A stretch of DNA of 64,000 nt from Gerris lacustris (Eukaryota; Arthropoda; Insecta; Hemiptera; Gerridae). Below the pieces are notes generated by a model that ran no database searches, was not told the origin of the DNA, and saw only the letters and a program-made list of their open reading frames with translations. The position numbers were made by a program, and so were the translations under genes. The stretch is taken from assembly GCA_951217055.1 (NCBI GenBank), contig OX578276.1, positions 136,715,787-136,779,786 of the forward strand, written 5' to 3'. This document shows, piece after piece, positions 10,751 through 23,050 of this stretch; the stretch's first letter is position 1; every line of letters starts with the position of its first letter.

Positions 10751-10899
10751 ATGTAACCATTAAAATGCATGTTCCACTAAAAAGAAAATAAAAAAATAAT
10801 AATCATTACCTCTTCAAGTGATTAATATTGATCAATACTTTATTAGTTATCAGTATAAGTATTTAAAACCTATAGTGGATAGTAGTCGAAACAAGATAA

Positions 10900-11175
10900 A
10901 GGTCCCTCCAGACTCTCGTGAAGTTGCCCGAAGACGGGCGAGGAACAAGAATGTGGAGAGGTTGGTCGTGGTTGCTCGGGGGTCCTTTCCTCGCCTCGCC
11001 CGACTTCGCTTCAGAGGCGGTTTTTTGGCCCGAGTCAAAGAGGACGCGAGGAACATTGAGTCATGGCAATGAGGTGCTCGCCCGAAGGGCGAGAGTGTGG
11101 ATGCGACCACTTCGCCTCGGGTATTCTCGCCGAGTATAATCGGCGAGGATACTCCGCGAGAGTGTGGAGGGGTCT
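10900..11175. mobile_element. PIF/Harbinger-type MITE, copy A
   Basis: Ends AGGTCCCTCCAGACTCTCG and the inverse of AGACCCCTCCACACTCTCG, with TAA on both sides (10897-10899, 11176-11178). The GC-rich interior has several small hairpins (TCGCCGAGTATAATCGGCGA). In copy B only the right part remains (about 37400-37507) with TAA at 37508-37510. Confidence 0.7.
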
Positions 11176-11178
11176 TAA

Positions 11179-13776
11179 TAATTTGTAGATTCAATAACTG
11201 TTATCATTTTACTGATAACTATATGTAATCTCTAGTAAGTCAGCTTGAGAATGACCCAAGGAGGGATTGAAATAATGCAAAAGTGAGGCTTTTATTTCCC
11301 TAATAGACCCAACTACACAAGAATTGAAAACCACAATGAACACAATCTACCAATTTAACCTAACTTATTTAGAATCATTAAGTTAAATGAAAAAAAGTGA
11401 TTTAAGAAGGTCTATAGGTACCTATTGTAATACCTATATTTGAAAATTAGCTAATTCAATTTCCAATTCAGAACAGATGAATGATAAAACAACAAACTAA
11501 TGTTATTAATATCTCTAATGTAATATTTGATATATATAAGTATGATATAGAATATGGTAATTATGTTATCTATTTGCCTGAGAGGCACTTTCCCTTGGTG
11601 TAATTATGTCAATGGTGTTACTGTTAATTCTACTTTTAGAGCCATAATGGTCACTGACAAATTTCTGGATCATTGAATATAAAGGTTTGAAGTATTAAAA
11701 TAGTTCATTCCTAAAACTCCTAATTTTAACACATTGCTTTATCAAGTTTATCTGATGTTTTTTGTGTTAAATCCCTCGTCTATTAAGAAATTTGTATTAA
11801 GTGTAAACCACACATGGAGATTACCGTCGATATTTAATTGACGAAGATTGTCACTTGGTCGCTGGCAGTTCTGACGAATTCTCTAACAACTGACATAAGC
11901 CAAAAAGATAATTTCATCTGTATATAAGGCATAAACTCTTAATGAGTAAATTGTTTTTCTACTTGTGGTCTTCAATCATTTGCTAATACAGGAAAATTCG
12001 CTCACTCAAGGTATTAAATCCCTTTGGCAAACCGTAAAAAGTTTTATTTTATTATTAACCCCAAAGCAAAAGGTTCCGTTACATTTATTCAATAAAACAA
12101 AACAAATCTACTAAATTACATATTCTCAAACATATTGCTCTACATCCAAATATTTTGCTAAGTAAGTGTATTTAATAAAAAAAAAAAATAATAATAATAA
12201 TAATAAAAAAACTCTACAGTGAGTTTGAGAATTTAGGAACAAAATTATAAACTACTTAATTGTAAGGCAGAAATATAACAGGAAAATTAAAATATAAAAC
12301 AGGTACTAATTAAATACTTCACTAAATAAGTGAAACTATTTTTGTGATATTTCACATAATGAATTATTATTGGAAAGTATATGCATTGTAATACAATAGA
12401 TGTAATCACTAGTTTATACCATTATTCAATAATTACTTCTGTAAAAATTATATTTGATTTGTAACATTAAAGAATTTATTTTCTTGATTTTAAAATGTCT
12501 AAAAATTAAATGTTTTTCATTATGTTTATTCTTTATTCCCCAAAAACATTTACCTTTGTCCTCCAGAAGATTCAGGATTTTCGAAAATGGAATGAAGAAA
12601 AGCAATCTGCTTTAAAGTAAAGAAAAACTCTAAATTTAATGAAACTATTTATCGGGTGAAGACGCAATTTATATCAATTTAATTTTCTCCCATTAAATGA
12701 CTACTATCGTGTCAATAATCGAAGATGGTAAAAAAGAAAAACGTGTTTGTCTATTATAGATTTTGTGGACAACATGAAAATCAGAAGTCCATCTCTGAAA
12801 ACGTAAGAATGAAATAATGAAGTTAGAATCAAATTTCTCTTTGGTATGGAAAATAAATTAAAAGTTAAGTACTAGGTAGAAGAGATATCAACAAAGTGAT
12901 CTGTTTAGGAAAATAAAGGTAGGAGATCGAGATTGAAGAGTGGAAAGGCTAAGAGATTAGTAAGTAGTTTGATGGTAAGTACGAAGATAATTTGATAAAT
13001 GAAACAAAAGGTATTTGCACTTCTTGATATCTTCCTAAGAGGAATACCAAATGCCTTTGCGAGTCTGTAGAAGAAGCTAGGATACAATTGAGAAAGCTAT
13101 TCGATAAGTGTACGGTTAATTCTAGCCAGGGATTGAGAAATGCGTTCATCACTTCGACACATTCCTCCATCCCATTCCTTTGATCAGATAGGCATGAGGT
13201 CAAATCAACAGCTGAAAGAGAACGGAAATCACAAGTGCCTTTAGCATAACAAGTAATTACTATAAGATACAGGATAGCAAGGATCAGTAGGGCCGGATTT
13301 ACGTATAAGCAAAATAAGGAGTTTCTTAGTTGCGCCCACACATCGAGGGAAAAAATGCCATAATTTCCCACTCTTTGCTTCAACGGTATAAATGAGCAAT
13401 TTCCACATTTAAAAGTAGAAAAACCTATATAATGATTTTATTTTGAATGAAATCTGAGCGCACGGCAGTGCGCAAGGCCAAGTTCCAGTAAGCATGCAGT
13501 GTCTCTTTACTTGAACCAATTCACCCGGTTTATCTCATATCTCTGCTTCCTCTTACAATGGGCTTTTGAAATTTGAAACATAGATTAGGCCTAAGTAGCT
13601 TAGGACACTGAACAATTTAGCTCTTAATATTCAGCCTTTACGACAGGGAAGAGTTTCAAAGTTTGCATTTTTGTTACTGACTGACTGACTCCCTCATTCA
13701 CTCACTCGTCATCAAAATTATAAGCGACAGAATAGCTAGAAACTTGAAATTTGATACACTTGTAAATATAGCTGTG
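11179..13776. other. Intergenic sequence, copy A
   Basis: Collinear with 38138-39529 and 40950-41723 in copy B. AT-rich with an AAT-type microsatellite near 12182-12206. About 150 bases at 12600-12750 are replaced in copy B by a LINE insertion. The minus-strand open frame at 12949-13383 corresponds to one at 41091-41726, but the two differ by frameshifts and no domain is recognisable, so I do not call a gene. Confidence 0.55.
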
Positions 13777-13779
13777 TAA

Positions 13780-14199
13780 AGGCGGGTTTACACGATCCAA
13801 GTAGACTTGGACCAAGTAATGTTGATCAAATTTACTTGGTCAAAGTAAAAATGAAATTTTGACGCAGGTTTACACGATCCAAGTATACTTAGGCCAAGTT
13901 GGGGGACTTGTCAAAAAAACCATTTAGAAGCCAAGGGAAAAAAACAAAAAATTTTAAAGAAATAAAAGCTGTCAATACCCCTCTTATAAACAAATCCATC
14001 ACAATTTTTCTCATTTTTGACAGCTTTCTTGTCATAATCATATGGTTGACGCCATCCAAGTCTACTTAGATCAAATAACGTCTAACTCAACTTGGATGTC
14101 CAAGTTGACTTTGATAATCTGTTTAAACGATCCAAGTAGTGTCAAAATAAAGTCAAAACTGATTTGGTCCAAGTCAACTTGGATCGTGTAGACGTGGCT
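13780..14199. mobile_element. PIF/Harbinger-type MITE, A-only insertion
   Basis: Ends AGGCGGGTTTACACGATCCA and the inverse of AGCCACGTCTACACGATCCA. TAA flanks both sides (13777-13779, 14200-14202). Copy B has the unoccupied site with a single TAA at 46375-46377. The motif CCAAGTxxACTTGG is repeated through both arms. No coding capacity. Confidence 0.88.
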
Positions 14200-14202
14200 T
14201 AA

Positions 14203-15198
14203 CTGACAGGAAAAATTCAACAAGTTGAAATTTCTCATTTTTACCTCCCACAAAAAATTAAAAATGGCGAACGCAACACTAAAGATCTGTGGTGGACCAG
14301 AAATAGCCTTGCAGCGCCCCCAAATTTTGAGCTAAAATTCATTTCTCGATTTTGCCTCGGGGTATGATTTTTCTGAACATGTATGCCAAATTTTGTCAAA
14401 CTCGGCCCTTTAGTTTAGACTCCAGCGTCTGCACAGACTTTTTTTTATGGGTTTTTAAATTTATGCCAAGAGAAATTAAAATTATTAGACTAGTTATTAT
14501 TAATTAATTAATTCTTGGCAAATATCAATATTACTTTAGAAACCATCATGCCAAATACAATGATTTTATTTAAGCATTTCAAATAAGTATTGATAATTAT
14601 GTAAGTTTTTATCTTCGCCAAGGTATGGTGGGAAATTATTAAATAACTTAAAACAAGTTTTCCCGTGGGATTTACATAATTGACAAGGGTTGACATAGGT
14701 AACAATATAAAGGCAAACAAGTAGTAAAATTAGCATATGAGATAATAATGTTCTAAAGATGAAAGAGCATCAAATTCTGCAACATTAAAGGTAAATAGGT
14801 AGTGTTTTGCATTGCATCCTAACGCCATCTAGCGGATTCTTAATCAACTATTGATTTTGTAACGTATAGTGCCCCCACCTTTTTCCCAACCGGACTCGCT
14901 TTATACTGCACAACACACAACCTTACATCTCCTCCTGTCTGATTTACGAGTTAGTAAAGCTCACGCTCATTATTCATACCACGCAGTCCGGTAGTGGAGT
15001 TTATAAATTATTTAAGTAAACAACATAAAAAATACAGTCCGCTTTTATTATCATACCAAAGACACTCAAAGGTAGGATTTATCAACAAAAATCAATCTAA
15101 CTTTTCTTACCATTCATTTTAAAAAAACTGGCCTCAAATTTATAAAGGAAAAATTTAGAAAAGATGTACCTAGATATATTAGCAAAACACTGTAAATA
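14203..15198. other. Repeat-rich intergenic sequence, copy A
   Basis: Contains at 14311-14438 an older copy of the tail sequence also present at 2829-2955, ending GCGTCTGCACAGAC. This one is shared with copy B (46487-46615). No gene seen. Confidence 0.6.
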
Positions 15199-15925
15199 AA
15201 TAAACAGGTCAAGTGTGTGCTATTCAGCGCACAGCGAGGGTCCGTAGGCCACACTATATAGTGTTTAACTGTAAAGTGTATAAACAGTGTTTTTTTTAAA
15301 ATGCTAAAAAGCTTACTTTGAACCATTCCAAGGGTCTAATATTCTCAAAACACACTCTGATATAGTATTTTTTTGCCACTGAACCGGACTACAACCATAT
15401 AAATACATCGAAAAGACCATAATTATAAAAAAAAAAAGTATTTTGTCAATAAAAAATAAAATAATATTTTTTTTGAAATTTCCAAAAATTGGTATCTTTA
15501 CTTTTGGTCGAAGAGTGTTGAGGAATTTTTTCAGATTTTTTGCACTTCACATAAGCGAGATAGAGGGGGGGGGGACACGTTTCAAACCCGCTTCAAACTC
15601 GCCTACGCTCGCCCTATCAAAGTTATGACCAAAGAATTATATATTTTTGTAATCAGCTCGACGTACCCTTTCATATGATACCCCTCACGGTGTCGAAAAA
15701 AAATAAAAAAATTTTAACCCTTAAGTTTTTTTACACTAATTTTTTTGAAAAATATTTTTTTTAAGTCGCTATATTTTTAAATTATGTGGGCAGGTACAAG
15801 ACACATACATGCCAAATTTCAAAGTGATCGGACGAATGGTGTAGCCATGAGAGCACGCGAGAGGACGGACGGACAGACACGCACGCAGGAAAATATAAGG
15901 GTCCTTGGTTTTGCCTACGGACCCT
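15199..15925 (+). mobile_element. 0.73-kb dispersed repeat, A-only insertion
   Basis: A related copy lies at 24163-24888. Copy B has the flanks joined at about 47520. It starts AATAAACAGGTCAAGTGTG, contains AGGGTCCGTAGGC near the left end and its near-inverse GCCTACGGACCCT at the right end, a G-run, and a tail GCCAAATTTCAAAGTGATCG followed by GGACGGACAGAC and a short A-run. The tail and A-run suggest a retroposed element, and the inverted ends suggest a hairpin terminus. Unclassified. Confidence 0.65.
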
Positions 15926-16502
15926 AAAAAACAATACGAATAACCTGAGCACGCATATATTATAAATGGTCTAATATACAATTATTTTGATAATCTATTT
16001 TACTTTTCCCTTTCGTTATACTTGTTTTCATGGTCAACTCTCCGTTATTCCCTTACTTTATGTACTAACTGCTTTAAATCTCAAATTTGAGTCCTACTTC
16101 CTACTTATTTGTACCTATAGTAAATGTTAAACTTTTAATACTACTTGTACATTTACTTATCTCAAATGCTGATGAGAAATATAAATTCGGACAAAAAGTG
16201 CATTCCTCAGAATAACCACAATGTCGATACTTTCGGTAAAACTCAAACTTTTCAAATTTAAACAAAATATTAGACAAGATCATGGAGTAAACTAAACGTA
16301 GAACTGTTGTGGGTTCTATTCAAGACAAGCAGGAAGAAGCTACACAATTTGATTATAAACTTTAAGTTTTAATAGACATCCAACCAAGATAGAATACAAA
16401 TTCACATCTGAACACAGTAACAACCAGTTGTTTTGAAATTTAAAAACTTATGCACTAACTTTTTAAATAAAAACTTTGTTTTTCCAACAAGGATAAAAAC
16501 TA

Positions 16503-16595
16503 TACAGGGTGTCCCAACTTAAGTCTGCCAAAAATAAGGGGCATATAGAGGACCCTAAAAGGAGTCAAAAATGTTATATTAACCTATGTCCTTTC
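16503..16595. mobile_element. TE end at contig edge
   Basis: Starts CAGGGTGTCCCAACTTAAG, a common transposable-element end. Copy B (48829 onward) lacks it, and the two copies diverge exactly here. It is cut off by the gap. Confidence 0.4.
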
Positions 16596-16795
16596 NNNNN
16601 NNNNNNNNNNNNNNNNNNNNNNNNNNNNNNNNNNNNNNNNNNNNNNNNNNNNNNNNNNNNNNNNNNNNNNNNNNNNNNNNNNNNNNNNNNNNNNNNNNNN
16701 NNNNNNNNNNNNNNNNNNNNNNNNNNNNNNNNNNNNNNNNNNNNNNNNNNNNNNNNNNNNNNNNNNNNNNNNNNNNNNNNNNNNNNNNNNNNNNN
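16596..16795. other. Assembly gap, 200 N
   Basis: Exactly 200 N, a placeholder length used in scaffolding, so true size and contents are unknown. Any reading frame through it is meaningless. Confidence 0.99.
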
Positions 16796-17320
16796 CTCAA
16801 AACAGCGCTTTTATGCCTCTCTGAGGTGAAGTTTCTCTTTGACATCAATTGGTAAAACTGCACTAATTGGCCCAATTATTTCGTACTGTCCGATGTACTT
16901 AGTTATTTTAGGATTTGTCTTTTTTACATATCTCTGTACATTTTCAAACGATTAAGGTTATGTAGTATCTCGAAAAATTCAGTGTTTTATTTATTTGTTT
17001 TAAAAAAATACACAAAATGTCACGTTTTATTTATAGGGTAATGATAGAAGGTTATTGTTAGGTCAGGTCAAAAAGTACTAAACTCAACCTAAACTTACCT
17101 TCCGTACTTTTTCCTAAAATTAAAAAAATTGAATATATCGAGATGCTACAACCGAAATCGTGTAAAAAGGAACAGTTTGAAAAAAATCGAATTAAATTGG
17201 ACGTTTAGATATAGGTGGGGCACATAATGAAGATTTACCCCACAGAATAAATAACAAAATCGTCGTCATTTTGAAAAGGGGGAGGGTGAGAAAACACTAT
17301 GATGTTAACTCACTTAATTT
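16796..17320. other. Spacer sequence right of gap
   Basis: No confirmed gene. The minus strand at about 16807-16905 reads an amino-acid stretch with KYIGQYEIIGP, reminiscent of the C-terminal end of a retrotransposon integrase, followed by a stop. Evidence is too thin for a call. Confidence 0.3.
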
Positions 17321-17660
17321 TATATGGAGCGGGGCCCCGCGGGCTATCTTAAACATAAAAAAAAATTAATCTATATTTTATAACTTATTTAATTAACTTT
17401 TTTATAGCGAGGGGTCCGCGAAAAGGTAGTAAGGTATTAGGCTCTACCATGTAAACTAAATTCGACTGAATTTTATAATTCTAATATTTCATGTTTTGTA
17501 CATGGCACGGGGCCCCGCGGACAATCTTCACTATGAACTATAAATTTGCCTGTATAGTATAAGTATTTTATTTTAATTTTCTATGGCGCGGGGCCCTCCA
17601 AGGCGCGGGGCCCTGGGCGGTCGCCCCCATCGCCCCCCCCCCCCCCTGGATCCGCCCCTG
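17320..17660. mobile_element. GC-rich degenerate repeat ending in hAT-like terminus
   Basis: GCGGGGCCCCGCGG-type units recur at about 17328, 17508 and 17586, with a diverged GCGAGGGGTCCGCG at 17407, interleaved with AT-rich spacers. A C-run and the terminus GGATCCGCCCCTG at 17648-17660 follow, the inverse of a CAGGGGCGGATCC end seen on hAT elements. No matching left end was found between here and the gap. Confidence 0.45.
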
Positions 17661-18176
17661 AGCTCAAGTCGATACGAGATGTTAAATAGTAAATGTATTA
17701 AATATTTTTTTATATCTGGCCAGATTAGGTTTGGAGGGAAAATTAGGGTTCCGGTTCAGGACTCACCAGCAGCGTCTTCTTCCGTTTACCTTACTAACAT
17801 AAGTATATCATATTTTCTTTTTTAGACCCTTTAATTGTATTTATTATTTGTTTCATTGATGCTATTAAATATAGTTTTGTTACCAGTATTTATTTTTATT
17901 TATTTTTTTTTTTTTCATATTTAGCAACTTCACCCAATATGGGCCGGCTGAGTTGGGTAAACGCAACAAGTCGTCAGCATATTGTCAAGACGAGAGTATT
18001 CGATCCTTTTTCACATAGTAATTTTATTATTCATTTGCCGTATACTTTAATTGATTTTAAAGTATATTCAATAAATAAAAAAAAAAATAAAATAAAATTA
18101 ATAAATATGTAAACGCATAATTCATTTTGAAAGCATCGATATAGTAAAAAAAAAAAAAAAAAAATAACAAAATTAA

Positions 18177-18433
18177 CAGCTTGGTTTTCCGGTGAAATCC
18201 GCGTCACGAAGGGTATGAACTCCGACGTTTCGCTTCCAATACTGGAAGCATCTTCAGGGGTGTGGTGCATCGTGATGTTTATTTGAAGCATCAAAAAGAC
18301 ATACTGACCCACTGACTGTTGCTTCAAGTAAACATCACGATGTACCACACCCCTGAAGATGTTTCCAGTAGTGGAAGCGAAACGTCGGTCTTCATCCCCT
18401 TCGTGACCCGGATTTCACCGGAAAACCAAGCTG
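18177..18433. repeat. Palindrome of two inverted Penelope-like terminal segments
   Basis: Arms of about 107 bases (18177-18287 and 18327-18433) run from CAGCTTGGTTTTCCGGTGAA to its inverse around a ~40-base loop. Each arm contains CTGAAGATG, a short stem and GAAACGTC (right arm 18353-18359 and 18379-18383; left arm on the minus strand at 18251-18257 and 18227-18231). This spacing resembles the hammerhead-type cores described in Penelope-like retroelements. A full ribozyme with stem III is not evident. Minus-strand ORFs here are by-products. Confidence 0.6.
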
Positions 18434-19840
18434 TTTATTACGAGTCTACCCGTGGAAGCCTACGCACCAAGTTACAAAAGTAAAAATCAGACTAAATATA
18501 ATTTTATTTGGTTAAAAAAGTTACATTAACATTTCCTAATATTAAAAACTCAGCTAAATTGAGATTTAAACTTATTTACATTGAAAAAACGTGCTAACTT
18601 GTATCTCTTAAATTAATAAAATAGTTGACGCTAGGTTAAACTTTATTATAGGCTTCTTAAAAAGTGTTAGCTATTGAGTTAGAACACAGATGGGGAAGGA
18701 AAACGAGTAACAGATTACATGTTTTAATGACCATCGTTTAAATAGCATACCAACAGTCCTTGATTAGGGCCATCGTGGCTTGGGAACGACTAATTTCCAA
18801 TTCCACATTATCCTAATTATAAACCGTAAATATATTACTGTACTGTTGCATTTGCATTTATCGATACATTATCAATTTCTTTCAAACTTCCGCTCTACAA
18901 AATGTGTTTTCAATAGGTTATTTATGTTTGCCTTTCATTTTTTTTCTGCAAATAGCTTTTATTCTTGAACGAGATTTACCATCGTAGATTTTTTTTTTTA
19001 TTAAGTAAACAAAATATAGCACACAAACATGTTTGAAAACGGATGTACTTAATCCAAAACTCGTTTGGAAAATTAAGTCCCTTCAACATATCTACAAATA
19101 TGTGATAAATAGATTTAATATAATTACTATTGAATTGGTCAAACTGGATATTTTTTTTATAATTAATTAACAAATTTAAAATAAAACCAGATGCTGGAAA
19201 ATATAATATAAATCCCACGCTTTAATAATACTTTTATATACTTAATTATTCGAATAATATTACGTTAATGAATATAGAATGTTACTTTTTAATAAAAAAA
19301 AATCTAGATAGCATCACAAATATTAATCTAAATTAAATGCTAATTTAGTGTTAATTTCGGGTTTTACTATTTTCGCTTCTTTTTTCAACTAAAATTAAAA
19401 GTTTCTAAAAAAAAAAAATAAAAAAAAAAAATGATAAAATAATAATAATAATAATAATAAAACCACTTAAAAGAATAATTGCTGTTTGGACAAAAATATT
19501 CATCAACAATTTACTCTAAAATTAGAAAACTACATTTAACACGAAATAAAAACACACGGTAATACGAGCTTTGATAAATGAATTTCCCTGGAGGTCCTTT
19601 TAAAATTTTAATTTCAACTTCTATTTAAAAGCACTTCATTTTAAAATAAAATAGGACACAAATATTTTAAGCAATTGCAAATAGAGAAACTTCATATTTT
19701 TATTGTTTTTTGCAACTACATTAATATATTATCTAACTATATTTATAAAAGTCAAATACTACTCACTAATTCAAATCCATTACTGTATCTCTAGAACAGC
19801 AATAGCTAGAGAGCTGATATTTTGAATAGATGTTTTGATG
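18434..19840. other. Spacer sequence, no gene seen
   Basis: AT-rich with A-runs and an (AAT)n tract near 19438-19460. No feature supported. Confidence 0.5.
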
Positions 19841-19905
19841 ATTCCATAAGATAAGAAAACTTTATCAATCAGCGACTCACTTCTTATGGTGGCCTGGGGA
19901 CTATA
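19841..19905 (+). mobile_element. Fragment of 580-bp foldback element
   Basis: Matches the right end of the element at 37555-38134 (TTTATCAATCAGCGACTCAC, then TTATGGTGGCCTG and GGACTA). Only the terminal ~60 bp is present. Confidence 0.7.
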
Positions 19906-19950
19906 ACTAACAATTTTTTAATGTAATACCGAGCCCACATATTTTCTATA

Positions 19951-20115
19951 CAATACGGCAAGCGCATAGATGGTTGAGTTGGCTCTTGTAAAAGTGCTGG
20001 AAGTGCCAGCTTTCTATCCACATATTGACCGCATGCTAATTATTTGACTATGCTAGTGTCTTCACAAGCGCTAATGCAACCATTCACATGTTGGCCAAGT
20101 GATGCTTGCCGTATT
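19951..20115. repeat. Short inverted-repeat element candidate
   Basis: ATACGGCAAGCGCA at the left and its imperfect inverse TGCTTGCCGTAT at the right, about 160 bp apart. Target duplication is not clear. Possibly a small MITE. Confidence 0.35.
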
Positions 20116-20980
20116 CACTGGCCAATGTGAGTCTAAAAGAAAGTGCATTCGGAATCATTTGAAGGAACATGCTTTTCCAATCGTTAGAACGAATGGATTT
20201 TCCATAATCGTTTATGAGTCGTTTCGCATGCTCTGTAACTGTATTTTTTCAGGTTCACTTGATCTTTGATCCAAAAGATGTATTTGTTTCAAAAGATTGT
20301 ATTTACGTGTTCTTTGTGGTTTTTTAAAAAATATTTAGACTATAAAGTTGTAAGGCCAGATATTCAAAGTATTTTTAACAGTTTGAACAAATTGTTCTAC
20401 CAGTCTATTCTATGTTGAGTGCTACTAAAATAAATATTCATTCCTAATTCCAGCCCTCAACCATACATTAAGTTTAGTGTTTTATCAAAACGATACGAAA
20501 TACTTTACTCTTGTTGTTCTCAATAGAGGACTTTAAATCTCTCGTTTTTGAGATCATAATTGAGGGCAATATTTATTATTTTTTTAAAGCAAACATCGCT
20601 TGATGGTCGCTACTGGGTGTTGTTTTTAGCTTTTATATAGTGCACACGAATTCGCTTGTAATTTGATATAATCGCGTTTTAAAGGAAAGTTTTAAAACCT
20701 GGAAAAAATACGTAGGTTTTTAGGAGAGAAACAAACAACCGACTAAAACTGGAAAAACTCAGCGGGCTCACTGCCAAAATCCACAACAGTAATACCACCT
20801 CTGGATTTTCCAACACTTATCTTCTTCCTCTTTTGGGTTATTTTTAAAGGTTTCCCTTAACCTGCTCTTTTAAATGTTATATTTAGACTCAGATAAAGGA
20901 AATTAAGAGCAAGAAGCATTAGGCTATCCCATTAAAAAGTAGAACCTGTTATTCATGACTGATTACAGTTAAGAGATTAA

Positions 20981-22154
20981 CCTTCGAGTGGTCGCGTGGG
21001 GGGCATTTACACCGTCTTTTTGAAATCATTGCTATCTTATCATATGTGTGAATCTTCAGTTTACCAAACCTTTAAGTATTCCTTTTATGGTTATTTTGAC
21101 ACAAGATTTCGGTATTATGTTTTACCCTGGAGGTACATGGCCTTATCTAGGCAGTGTCAAAGAAGACGTAATCAAGGTCAGATAATTTTTCATTATACGC
21201 TACATTTATTATTATTTTTTTTACTACGTTTTTATTAGCTTGCATTCTTGTTTGTTTGTTTTTTTGTTTGTTTGTTTGCCCGGTACAAATCTGGCAATCG
21301 ATTTCTAACTAACTTCCCGAATAGCTAGACATTTGAAACTTTTAGCATAGCTCAGAACACGATGACAATGCATTATTTAAATACTTTTAGCCATCTTTCA
21401 GCAAAATTTAATTAGTTTTCAGCAAATTTTGCTGTGCGGAAAAAATCCGCAAATTATTTTATTTGTTTGGCCATATCCAATATTTACGCAATCTTCAATT
21501 AGACGGGTCTCAAATTTGTGATAGATAAACATTGAATAACAGCAAAAAAGGAAATATCGATTATATTATTTCAAATATATCGATGGCATGCTTTAGATTT
21601 GGTGTAAGGGAGATCTGTTGTACAAAGATTTATCCTTTTATAGGTTTAAGATCAGCACTCTGGATGGTTATCATTTATTTATGTGAAGTAAATAAATTAG
21701 GAACTATTTTTTTTTCACTAACATTATATATTATATAACAATAACAATAATATTATCAACAATACATACGATTCAACAGAAAATTTAAAAACGTAGTATA
21801 TAAAAAGTTCTTTTTATCTTGAAATTTTTTTTTTTTAAATTCATTTTTAATTGTTTAACGTATAATTATTTTATTTTTGATTATAATAAATAGAAATCAT
21901 TGAAATTTATAATTCATATAAATAATAAAAATAAATTTTAATTAATGTCAAAATGTCGTCAGTTTATTTTTTAACAATTATATCTTAATGTTTTAATTAA
22001 GTTTTGATTAATTAACCCCTTAATAGCAATGTAGAAGACTGTAACAATATTAAAAAACTGATGGCGGTGTAAATGCCACCACGCGAGATGGCGGCGGTGT
22101 AAATGCCGCCATGCGAGTGTTCTTGTATGTACAAAAGGCGCGAGCGTTCGAAGG
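20981..22154. mobile_element. Non-autonomous piggyBac-like element
   Basis: Flanked by TTAA at 20977-20980 and 22155-22158, the piggyBac target. Ends are CCTTCGAGTGGTCGCG and the inverse of CCTTCGAACGCTCGCG. Subterminal GGCATTTACACCG occurs at the left and in two tandem inverse units (about 22060-22130) at the right, as in piggyBac-type elements. The interior holds a (TTTG)n tract and no recognisable transposase. Confidence 0.8.
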
Positions 22155-22158
22155 TTAA

Positions 22159-22929
22159 GTTGTAGGTGTACAATCTTTGATGTATTTATTTTAAACTTAA
22201 TAAAATTTTGTGATAATTAAAATGTCTGCATAACATATTCATCTTGATCATTTGAATGCGCGTCAAAATAAGCTAAGTACTACAGAACTTTATCATCACA
22301 GCACATATTACGTTTGTGTATTTCATTTTTGTCATAATTATTGTTTTCATTTGAAGCTTTTATTTTGTATACTTCATTGTTGTTACTAGTTTTAATTTCA
22401 GGTTCTAAAAGTTTTGCTAAGCGTTCTCGCTCTTAGTTTATTATAACTTTCTGTATTACCATGAGGAAAATCCACCAATATTGATCTCAATTCATGAACA
22501 TTGCTTCTTTCTTCTGAATCTATTAAATTAAATTGGCTTATATAAGAATTAAATCTTTTCGTAATAAAGGTTTACTTCAATTACAAATCGTACACACAAC
22601 TAAATCCGTCGACCATTTAGCAAAATGTAACGAGCGCAGATGGTTGAAATTATTTTGGGGCTATCTGCGGGCTACTTTCGACAAACCGCCGAGATTTCAT
22701 ACAAATCATGTGAGTACTTTTGAAGATATAGGTATAAATAAATGTATGTTTGTGCGCATGAGAAAAATAAACGAATGATCGTAGAAGGTTAAAACTTATT
22801 TCGGACCAATAATGGACTAATTAAGACCTGCCATCCAAATTTCATTAAAATTAGAAGAGTAGTTTTTAAGATATGTTATTTAGAACAAATTGAGGGACCG
22901 ACAAACAGATAAAAATCCAAAAAATGTTC
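22159..22929. other. Repeat-derived spacer with possible coding relic
   Basis: The minus strand around 22285-22430 has an open stretch reading ERERLAKLLEPEIKTSNNNE that looks coding in composition but matches nothing I recognise. From about 22600 the + strand is LINE-tail-like (CGAGCGCAGATGGTTGAAA, then CCAAATTTCATTAAAATTAG). Confidence 0.35.
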
Positions 22930-23050
22930 TCTGTTGTCTGAAACGGATTTCTGTCTTGGAATTTTTGAAATTGGAGACATAAAAACTTCATTCTTCGGAA
23001 CGATCACAGAGCTTTCGTCACCTTTGGTAAGGTCGGAAGCTAAAATGTTC
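22930..23050 (+). repeat. Conserved ~120-130-bp tail module, copy 1
   Basis: Starts CTGTTGTCTGAAACGGATTT, contains TTCTGTCTTGGAATTT and ends near GGTAAGGTCGGAAGC. Related copies are at 49742-49872 (same strand) and 58488-58610 (inverted). Confidence 0.75.

Larger units (their letters stand above)
81..16502 (+). repeat. Large direct duplication, copy A
   Basis: Collinear with 26884-48829 in the same orientation. Long blocks match almost base for base, for example the receptor exon, its 3' flank, the Tc1/mariner relic, the SINE pair, the foldback/Harbinger pair and the sequence around 12.9-13.5 kb. Differences are scattered substitutions plus whole-element gains or losses. Copy A alone has insertions at 2486-3105, 13780-14199 and 15199-15925, and retains about 0.7 kb (10365-11080) missing from copy B. 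Homology ends at 16502, where a TE-like end begins, 93 bases before the N gap. Read as either two haplotypes or a recent segmental duplication. Confidence 0.92.

Noticed and set aside
10850..11194. Three overlapping frames of 73-114 codons
   Set aside because: They lie in the GC-rich hairpin interior of a MITE; open on several frames because of composition.
16509..16875. Open frames of about 100 codons across the gap
   Set aside because: They consist mostly of N and are artefacts of the assembly gap.
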